Positions 8,157 to 13,663 of a DNA stretch of 21,108 nucleotides are shown here, piece by piece; the first letter of the stretch is position 1; the number at the start of each line of letters is the position of its first letter. The stretch lies in the IMG/VR virus record IMGVR_UViG_3300021356_000204, positions 1 to 21,108 of that record, one strand, 5' to 3'. Source of the DNA: a virus. The notes beneath the pieces were generated by a model, which was not told where the DNA came from, searched no databases, and saw only the letters and a program-made list of their open reading frames with translations. A program made the translations under genes and the position numbers.

Positions 8157-8471
8157 TCAACAATTCCATTTTCTTCGTGCCGCTTTACCTCTTTCTGAAG
8201 TCCAGCCCTTAGATCGCGCGCAAAATGACTTTCTGCGTTTCCACGCCTTGCTTCCTTTCTTAAGCTTTGATGGGGGTGTAGTCACAGCTGTTTGTAGCTT
8301 GCTGCCTGGGTTGTCTCTGCGATATTTTTTAACGCCTTTTTCAGTCATACCCCCGCCAGCATCTTTACCTTTGCCGCCGCCCTTTTTTACTTCAGCGTAA
8401 TAGCCTTTTGATTTCTTCCTAGATGGAGCATCGCCTTTTTTAGCAAATGGTGAGTTAGCTTGAACAAACAT
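8157..8471 (-). CDS. Small very basic phage protein with SFCARS motif
   Basis: The 104-residue product is strongly basic. It has a Lys/Gly-rich stretch (AEVKKGGGKGKDAGGGMTEK, about 27-46), then a compact segment with KYRRDNPGSKLQTAVTTPPS, KLKKGSKAWKRRKSFCARSK and a C-terminal RKWNC. The 'SKLQTAVT...KLKxGSKAxxRRKSFCAR' arrangement is one I recall from small proteins of marine phages, probably virion or nucleic-acid-associated; the two Cys (one in SFCARS, one at the C-terminus) may pair or bind a metal. Its charge would suit binding to DNA inside the capsid, which is an inference. It starts two bases after the upstream stop. Confidence 0.75.
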   Translation of the reverse strand: MFVQANSPFAKKGDAPSRKKSKGYYAEVKKGGGKGKDAGGGMTEKGVKKYRRDNPGSKLQTAVTTPPSKLKKGSKAWKRRKSFCARSKGWTSERGKAARRKWNC

Positions 8472-8473
8472 AA

Positions 8474-8659
8474 TTATTGTTTTGCCCGTTGAGTAATAGG
8501 GGGATTTAAGTCATAAGACTTACAAGGGTATTTTTTAATTTGCATACCATTAGCCCCTGAGCTACTTCCTTTTCCCATAGGAAAGCCTGTAGTGTCTAAA
8601 GGTCCATCCCATACAGCTGATTCTCCAACTGTTCCGTGTTTTAGTGGTTGTTTTGCCAT
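8474..8659 (-). CDS. Hypothetical small phage protein, 61 residues
   Basis: I do not recognise this short protein. It is rich in Gly, Ser, Pro and Lys and probably has little regular structure: MAKQPLKHGTVGESAVWDG, then PLDTTGFPMGKGSSSGANGM and YPCKSYDLNPPITQRAKQ. A single Cys sits near residue 46. The gene starts ten bases after the EF-hand protein and ends two bases before the basic SFCARS protein, so it is held in place by tight spacing on both sides; that spacing is the main support that it is expressed. A small virion decoration or internal protein is possible. Confidence 0.65.
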   Translation of the reverse strand: MAKQPLKHGTVGESAVWDGPLDTTGFPMGKGSSSGANGMQIKKYPCKSYDLNPPITQRAKQ

Positions 8660-8669
8660 AACTATTTAT

Positions 8670-9242
8670 TTATTTTTTATATCCTTCTATACGGGCTTTA
8701 ATTACATCTGCTCGTGTTATTTTGCCGTCTCCAGTTTGGTCTTTAAATGTTAGCGGGCCCATATTTGAGCGCTGGCGCATTGTAAACGGTGAAGCCATTA
8801 AAGTGCCAAGTTCATCTGCTTGAGCTGTAGTTGGAGGAGGAACAGGTATTCCAATTCCGCCAATTCCTGAAACTGCATTTCCTGTTTGATCAGCAGCCAT
8901 TGCTTGAGAAGCGGCCGCTTGCGCTTGAGTTTCAACAGGCGCAGCCTCTGCCGGCTGTGCAGCTCCTGCCGCAGCACTTCCCTCTTCTAATGCCGCTAGT
9001 CTAGATTCAATACCTTCAATTCTACCAGACATGCCGCTAGCTCCCGCTGTAGCTACTACAGATGGAACATTGCCTGCTACTCTAGCTACTTTTCTTGCTT
9101 GAGCCGCTCTAACTGCTCCGCCAAGAAGCCCGCTTCTTCCAGCAAGAGCGCTGAAATCTACTTGACCGCTCCTGGCCGCGCCTGCTGCTATTCCAGCTAT
9201 ACTTCCAAAAAATTTATTAGGGGATTTACTATAATTAGACAT
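8670..9242 (-). CDS. Ala-rich virion-type protein with a C-terminal EF-hand loop
   Basis: The 190-residue protein begins with MSNYSKSPNKFFGSIAGIAA, followed by Gly/Ala-rich sequence (about 12-75). A short helix (RIEGIESRLAALEEG) could oligomerise as a coiled coil. Residues 88-150 are low-complexity Ala, Gln, Pro and Gly. The C-terminus carries a classic 12-residue calcium-binding loop, DQTGDGKITRAD at 168-179, with Asp at positions 1, 5 and 12, Gly at 6 and Ile at 8, then a helix, VIKARIEGYKK. A single EF-hand or dockerin-like half would need a partner or dimerisation. No signal peptide or strong membrane segment is seen. The combination suggests a structural protein stabilised by calcium; that role is inferred. 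Confidence 0.75.
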   Translation of the reverse strand: MSNYSKSPNKFFGSIAGIAAGAARSGQVDFSALAGRSGLLGGAVRAAQARKVARVAGNVPSVVATAGASGMSGRIEGIESRLAALEEGSAAAGAAQPAEAAPVETQAQAAASQAMAADQTGNAVSGIGGIGIPVPPPTTAQADELGTLMASPFTMRQRSNMGPLTFKDQTGDGKITRADVIKARIEGYKK

Positions 9243-9244
9243 AT

Positions 9245-9688
9245 CTATCTTTCTTTATCGTTATTTATTCTTTTAATTGCAACCTGAAGCATTCTATCTG
9301 TATACGCTTTGCTTTTAATTACGTTTTGCCTTGCGCTACTTGGAATATCTTCTTCGCCTGTAAGTATTCTATAAACACGAGTTAATAACTGTGTTGTTTT
9401 TAAAGATACTTTATATAAACTGCCTTTGCTATCTGATTTATTACCTCTTCGCCATAATACTATCCAGCCTTCTTTTAAAAGCCGTGAAAACCTATTGTTG
9501 TCCCAGCTGTATGCATATGTATCAAGTTTAAAATCTTTTTTACTAAAAAAGCCTTGACAGTCTAAAAATAAAAGAAGCTCCAGATCTGCATCTTTTATGC
9601 CGTAATTTCTGCATGCCCATCTTCTGACTATACGGTAATGCTTTAATACGTTTGAGTCCCGCAAATCTGAAGCCTTTATTGTTCTCAT
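9245..9688 (-). CDS. Winged-helix DNA-binding protein (predicted)
   Basis: The 147-residue protein looks like a winged helix-turn-helix: helix LKHYRIVRRWACRNYGI (about 15-31), helix DADLELLLFLDCQG (33-46), a short strand and helix FFSKKDFKLDTYAYSWDNNR (47-66), recognition-like helix RFSRLLKEGW and a wing IVLWRRGNKSDSKGSLYKVS (76-95), followed by a helical C-terminal extension. The MarR-like order and the hydrophobic-basic wing are visible; exact family membership is not. The ATG overlaps the groES stop by four bases, so translation is probably coupled to the chaperonin genes. It could regulate phage genes or the cassette itself, but similar proteins also occur among virion genes, so this is uncertain. 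Confidence 0.7.
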   Translation of the reverse strand: MRTIKASDLRDSNVLKHYRIVRRWACRNYGIKDADLELLLFLDCQGFFSKKDFKLDTYAYSWDNNRFSRLLKEGWIVLWRRGNKSDSKGSLYKVSLKTTQLLTRVYRILTGEEDIPSSARQNVIKSKAYTDRMLQVAIKRINNDKER

Positions 9689-9945
9689 AATATAACGACT
9701 ACATCCTGCGCTTTAATTACATTATATACTTTGTTTTCCAATTCAATGGAATGGCCGGCGTGCTTATCATAATAAATAGCATCGCCAGCCTTTATTCCCA
9801 CTATATCGGCGCCCGCTGATATTACGCTTGCTTTTGCGTATCTTATATCTTCACGGGCATTTTCTGCAATTAGCAGACCGTGCTCGGTCTTTTGTACTCC
9901 TTGCTTTTCTTTTTCTACTATTAAGTAATATCCGATTGCCTTCAT
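9685..9945 (-). CDS. groES: Co-chaperonin GroES, short phage form
   Basis: This 86-residue protein would cap the GroEL ring. The core GroES pattern is present: MKAIGYYLIVEKEK strand, a mobile-loop region at about 16-32 with hydrophobic tripeptide LLI at 24-26 (cellular GroES has IVL), ASVISAGADIVGIKAGDAIY and the C-terminal strand IELENKVYNVIKAQDVVVIL. It is about 11 residues shorter than E. coli GroES; the shortening falls between A44 and I51, where the E. coli protein carries its roof hairpin. A missing roof is also known for T4 gp31, which allows a larger cavity. It overlaps groEL (four bases) and the winged-helix gene (four bases). Unlike in most bacteria, it lies after groEL, not before it. 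Confidence 0.9.
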   Translation of the reverse strand: MKAIGYYLIVEKEKQGVQKTEHGLLIAENAREDIRYAKASVISAGADIVGIKAGDAIYYDKHAGHSIELENKVYNVIKAQDVVVIL

Positions 9946-11492
9946 AACTGTTCGATTCTAACATTGTTAATTACACAATCAGTTGATATAATCGTTGTGG
10001 CTACGGAAGCCGCGTTCCTAAGAGCACTTTTAGTAACAAGTAGTGGGTCGATAATTCCAGATTTAATCATATTCACCATACCCCCTGTAACAACATTTAG
10101 CCCTCTGCCCCTAATAGTAGGCTCTTCAAATTCTTCAATACCTGCATTACTAAGTATCGTATGAAAAGGCGCTTTAATTGACTTATAAAGTAGTTCTTCG
10201 CCTTTGCTGCTTGCTTTTATTTTTTGAGCAGCATTTAAAAGGGCTATGCCACCACCTGGTACTATACCTTCTTTAATCGCGGCTTTTGTAGCACATATAG
10301 CGTCTTCAACTCTATCACGCTTTTCTTTTAACTCAACTTCTGAATTAGCGCCGACTTTTACAACGGCAACTTTTGCAGATAATCTTGCAAGCCTTTTTTC
10401 GTACCGGATTTTTGCGCCAGGCATCATTGGCTTTTCAAGCTCTTCTTGTATTGCTTTAATTTTTTCCTCTACCTCTTCTGTTTTGCCTTCAACTTGTAAA
10501 ATAGTTTCTTCTGAGTTTGTTACAGCTTTAACACAAGTCCCAAGCATTTCAATATCTACGAGGTCCATATCGTCACCAAGATCCTCATTAATAATCTTAG
10601 CTCCGGTTAGCATACAAAGGTCCTGCATGACTTCCTTACGAGTTATACCGTAGGTTGGCAAGTCAATTATATTAACCTTTATATTGCCTTTCATTTTATT
10701 CATCGCAAGAGTATTCAGCACTTGCGGCTCAACGTCGGCAATGATTAATAATGATTTATTCTTTTTTATAACATGCTCCAGCACCGATTGAATCCTACGT
10801 ATATTTGGAATTGGTGATTCTGAAATTAATATATAAGGATTATCTAATTCTGCCGAATTTGTATTTTCATTCGTTATAAAGTGATTTGATTTAAGTGGCT
10901 GATCATATTGCACACCATCAACAACATCAATTGTTGTTTCAGGCTCATCTGTTGTTTGCATAATAACAACACCTGTATTACCTACAGATTTAAAAGCATC
11001 ACTTATAAGCTTACCAAGTTCTTTATCGTTATTTGCAGATATAGTTGCCACTTGGTCAATCATATCACCGTCAACTGGTATTGCAATTTTTTCTAAATAT
11101 GCAATTACTTTTTCAACACCATTTGCAATTCCCTCTTTCAGCGTTCGTGAGCTATCTTGCTCTAATGCTTTATAAGCGTTTTTAAGAATGGAATGCGCAA
11201 GTACAGTTGCGGTTGTTGTTCCATCACCGGCTTCTTGTACGGTTTTTCGCGCAGCATCTTTTAAAAGCGTCGCGCCCATATTTTCAACAGGATCACGCAA
11301 AAATATATTGTTTGCTACTGTTACGCCGTCTTTTGTAATTACCGGTTTTCCTTTATCATTTTCTAGTATTACGCTAAGACCGCTAGCCCCTAATGTGGAG
11401 CTAACGGCTTTTGTTAGCTTTTCAATACCTTCGTAAACTTTAGTGCGAGCATCGCTACCAAAGTTTAAGTTCTTAACTATTGCGTCAGACAT
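9942..11492 (-). CDS. groEL: Chaperonin GroEL, divergent phage form
   Basis: This 516-residue type I chaperonin would form the ring that folds proteins with ATP and GroES. ATPase residues are kept: TKDG with D55, GDGTTTATVLA at 89-99 (D90), VEDA with D397, GGG at 413-415 and GIIDP with D482, equivalent to E. coli D52, D87, D398 and D495. Other signatures differ: the near-universal GPKG of the nucleotide site reads GASG (35-38) and apical PGFGDRRK reads PTYGITRK (279-286). At the substrate and GroES-binding face, E. coli Y199, Y203 and L234 align with L200, H204 and Q235. The C-terminus ends VINNVRIEQL, without the GGM tail. It starts 34 bases after the preceding gene; no Shine-Dalgarno motif is seen. 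It probably folds phage virion proteins together with the encoded GroES. Confidence 0.97.
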   Translation of the reverse strand: MSDAIVKNLNFGSDARTKVYEGIEKLTKAVSSTLGASGLSVILENDKGKPVITKDGVTVANNIFLRDPVENMGATLLKDAARKTVQEAGDGTTTATVLAHSILKNAYKALEQDSSRTLKEGIANGVEKVIAYLEKIAIPVDGDMIDQVATISANNDKELGKLISDAFKSVGNTGVVIMQTTDEPETTIDVVDGVQYDQPLKSNHFITNENTNSAELDNPYILISESPIPNIRRIQSVLEHVIKKNKSLLIIADVEPQVLNTLAMNKMKGNIKVNIIDLPTYGITRKEVMQDLCMLTGAKIINEDLGDDMDLVDIEMLGTCVKAVTNSEETILQVEGKTEEVEEKIKAIQEELEKPMMPGAKIRYEKRLARLSAKVAVVKVGANSEVELKEKRDRVEDAICATKAAIKEGIVPGGGIALLNAAQKIKASSKGEELLYKSIKAPFHTILSNAGIEEFEEPTIRGRGLNVVTGGMVNMIKSGIIDPLLVTKSALRNAASVATTIISTDCVINNVRIEQL

Positions 11493-11526
11493 ATTAGATT
11501 ATATTAAATTAAATTAGACGAATGTC

Positions 11527-11820
11527 TTACTCGAAAGTTTTTACAACTACTGGGCCTTTAGCGAAGTCCAACCGTTTTTTGTAATGTTCAATTGAAGCAT
11601 CAATCGCGGCTTCTGCGCCTTTAACAGTTTCTCTTCGCGTTACATCAACCCAATCATTTTCTTTATTTGGATTAAGGTATTCGGTTTGATAATATCCGTT
11701 CGGTAGTTGTACAATTCTCCAGTTCTTTTTTTCAACTAAACTAGTTAAATACTGAAGCTCTTCATCTGTTATCCTTGGCGATGTATTTGCCCAAGAATAA
11801 GTTCTGTAATAAAGTGTCAT
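11527..11820 (-). CDS. Hypothetical phage protein, 97 residues
   Basis: I do not recognise this protein. It is rich in Tyr, Trp and charged residues: it opens MTLYYRTYSWANTSPRITDE, has a helix ELQYLTSLVEKKNWRIV, a beta segment LPNGYYQTEYL and ends in a helix EAAIDASIEHYKKRLDFA followed by KGPVVVKTFE. It looks like a compact soluble alpha/beta domain without membrane or catalytic motifs. It follows an 82-base gap, the longest inside the block, and is 34 bases before groEL, so it may be the first gene of a chaperonin sub-operon and could serve the fibre genes or the chaperonin; neither is demonstrated. Confidence 0.75.
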   Translation of the reverse strand: MTLYYRTYSWANTSPRITDEELQYLTSLVEKKNWRIVQLPNGYYQTEYLNPNKENDWVDVTRRETVKGAEAAIDASIEHYKKRLDFAKGPVVVKTFE

Positions 11821-11906
11821 AAGGTTTTGGTTTTATGTTAATTAATGGTTTGCTCTTTCCCGAGCAGGGTATAAGTTATATATTACCGGTTTTTACTGTT
11901 TTTTAC
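11821..11906 (-). promoter_or_regulatory. Possible internal promoter region before the groEL cassette
   Basis: This is the only sizeable gap in the minus-strand block. Read on the minus strand it has GTAAAAAACAGTAAAAAC (11906-11889), then AATATATAAC (about 11885-11876), then a hairpin with arms TGCTC and GAGCA (11866-11862 and 11855-11851, six-base loop), then an AT-rich leader to the ATG at 11820. A similar double GTAAAAA element lies upstream of the first gene of the block (19464-19448). The hairpin has no T-run, so it is not a clear terminator. A promoter giving separate control of the 97-residue gene, groEL and groES is plausible but unproven. Confidence 0.3.
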
Positions 11907-12277
11907 TTTACAAGATTTGAGGTTTCCGTTGGTAGATTAAGCCACGGAGCACTCTTAGTCACGCTTATTGGTGTGATTTGATCTTCTACCTGTTTGTCTA
12001 GCGAGGCTTTAATGCTGTCTATATCAAGATCACTCGCTTCTAGCCAACCCTCTACATCAGCCTGAGTAAGATCATCAAACACCGTAAAGCTATCTGGGTT
12101 AGCGTCTTCTACAACTTGAGTTCCAATAGCACTAGCTGTATAAGCATTGCCATCAGAATCTGTTTGATCTGAAGTAGCTGTTAATCCCCAGTGGATATTA
12201 TATACTACATCTGAAAGAGAATCTACTGAAGGGTATGTATCCAGCCCGTTGATTGTCCATGAATAAGTGTTTGCCAT
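11903..12277 (-). CDS. Hypothetical fibre-region protein, 124 residues
   Basis: The product begins MANTYSWTINGLDTYPSVDS, continues with LSDVVYNIHWGLTATSDQTD (a beta-rich half), then an acidic helical half with DDLTQADVEGWLEASDLDID, SLDKQVEDQITPI and a C-terminal SAPWLNLP. I recall short proteins with the same 'YSWTI-x-x-L...VV-x-x-HW' and 'Q-x-x-P...PW' arrangement among phage fibre genes, of unknown function. It may be a fibre-associated or chaperone-like protein. The net charge is strongly acidic. It lies 20 bases after the preceding gene and is followed by the 82-base gap before the chaperonin cassette. Confidence 0.8.
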   Translation of the reverse strand: MANTYSWTINGLDTYPSVDSLSDVVYNIHWGLTATSDQTDSDGNAYTASAIGTQVVEDANPDSFTVFDDLTQADVEGWLEASDLDIDSIKASLDKQVEDQITPISVTKSAPWLNLPTETSNLVK

Positions 12278-12297
12278 TTTTTTTATTTTAATTATTT

Positions 12298-12594
12298 TTA
12301 AGATTCAGAAGATGAAGCTTCTGCCTCAAGTTCAGCCATTTTCTGCGCGTGTGCATCCATATCAGCTTGTAATTCATCACGTAAAGCTTCAGTCCACACA
12401 CCCGTCGCATAAGGTTGTATTTCTATAGGCAATTCCGAAATTGAACTTACATTTAATAGCTCATAGCTATCCCTTTCATAAGAAGATGAAACCAATAAGC
12501 CGTCTTCTAAAATATCTGTGCGTTTTCGTACAAGGATTGTTTTCCATTTTCCTACGAACTCAACTTTGTCTATAATTATTTCTTTTGTTAACAT
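12298..12594 (-). CDS. Hypothetical fibre-region protein, 98 residues
   Basis: The protein has an N-terminal beta portion (KEIIIDKVEFVGKWKTILVR, then RTDILEDGLLVSSSYERDSY), a short Pro-containing link and a C-terminal acidic helix (ALRDELQADMDAHAQKMAEL) ending in Ser/Glu. The 'T-x-ILEDG-x-x...R' stretch resembles small proteins found between fibre genes in other phages, as I recall. The C-terminal helix could interact with a fibre tail, and a fibre-assembly role is possible but not shown. Spacing is nine bases after the 351-residue fibre gene and 20 bases before the acidic 124-residue protein. Confidence 0.75.
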   Translation of the reverse strand: MLTKEIIIDKVEFVGKWKTILVRKRTDILEDGLLVSSSYERDSYELLNVSSISELPIEIQPYATGVWTEALRDELQADMDAHAQKMAELEAEASSSES

Positions 12595-12603
12595 AATTTA
12601 AAT

Positions 12604-13659
12604 TTAAGCAGTTGTATAATACGATACTGTGCCCGTAAGCCAGTTTGGTAATGAGGAATAATAAAATCTTTCGGATGGAAACTGTGCGCCCGTTAGTCCT
12701 ATCATTCTATTTAGTGGATATTGGGAAGTAAATCCGCCGTTAAAAGCAATATAACTTCCATAATTACTAAATCCCAAATTTTTAATAATAAACACTTGCG
12801 GTGCAAGATTGGTTATATAGTTACCCGTAAAAGAGTACGTACCCCCCGCTCCGCGTGCCGCATCGGTGGTGTTGGGCTGCACTAACGGAAATGGTAAGTT
12901 AGCAAGTGTTACATACCAGCTTGTGTAAGTATTCCAAGTGGGTAAGCGATATTCTAGCGCTATATGCAAAGTAACAAGCTGCCCGACTTTCGTGTATCTA
13001 CTATAATTGTTAAACGTAGTAAAATTTGCAGCGTCTTGATTATAAGCACCGCCTGTGCTGCTTTCAGGTATTACGTTAAATTTTATGTTGTATACACCTT
13101 CTTCGTAGTCATCTAATTCGTTAGCTGCTGCGTTTGTACCTATTCTTATTGGCACAGATGTATAACTGTAATCTCCATATAGTTTAAAAGAGTTTGTAGC
13201 TACAGGGTCTTGGTATTCTAAATCTAGATATTGATTTGTAGAGTCTAACTTTAGTTTCCCTGTAACTTCGCTACTCTGCCCTTTAAAAATGCGAAGCTCT
13301 GCACCACTTGTGTTGTTTGATCCTGTTCCATACAAAGACACAGTTGAATTTTCACCAAAAGTAACCAAGTCATCTTGGCCATATTTCCAGCTTAAAAAAT
13401 TATTGCTCCCGTCAACTTTTAAATAATACCGGTCAAACAGCCCGGCTATGTCTCCCACTTCAAATACACCAGTTCCTCCGTTTACTGTTAAAAAATCATC
13501 CCCTTGAAAATTCACACTAAACTCATTTGTCGTTCCATTGTTAAAATCAAACGAAAACGTACCGCTTGGACCGCCATTAAATACAGCATCCCCATCATAG
13601 GTAATTCCACTGCTAGCGGTTTTAGCTGAAAGTTTATCTGTTATATATTTTTTCGCCAT
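12604..13659 (-). CDS. Tail-fibre-like protein with a C-terminal DDYEEG domain
   Basis: This 351-residue, strongly beta-forming protein is rich in Gly, Asn, Ser, Thr and Tyr. It starts MAKKYITDKLSAKTASSG, has short strands with Asp/Gly turns (DDFLTVNGGTGVFEVGD, YYLKVDGSNNF), then a link ANELDDYEEGVYNIKF at about 178-193 that opens a C-terminal beta domain with NNYSRYTKVGQLVTLHIAL. The 'LDDYEEG...RYTKVG' module is, as I recall, common at the tips of aquatic phage fibres, where it probably binds the receptor. It ends SYYTTA with no auto-cleavage chaperone domain. Located four bases after the 948-residue fibre gene, it may form the distal tip; this is inferred. Confidence 0.8.
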   Translation of the reverse strand: MAKKYITDKLSAKTASSGITYDGDAVFNGGPSGTFSFDFNNGTTNEFSVNFQGDDFLTVNGGTGVFEVGDIAGLFDRYYLKVDGSNNFLSWKYGQDDLVTFGENSTVSLYGTGSNNTSGAELRIFKGQSSEVTGKLKLDSTNQYLDLEYQDPVATNSFKLYGDYSYTSVPIRIGTNAAANELDDYEEGVYNIKFNVIPESSTGGAYNQDAANFTTFNNYSRYTKVGQLVTLHIALEYRLPTWNTYTSWYVTLANLPFPLVQPNTTDAARGAGGTYSFTGNYITNLAPQVFIIKNLGFSNYGSYIAFNGGFTSQYPLNRMIGLTGAQFPSERFYYSSLPNWLTGTVSYYTTA

Positions 13660-13663
13660 TGTA

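Noticed and set aside
8074-8400. Plus-strand frame opposite the basic SFCARS protein
   Set aside because: It is a Leu/Pro/Ser-rich mirror of Lys/Gly-rich coding sequence and crosses two well-supported minus-strand genes.
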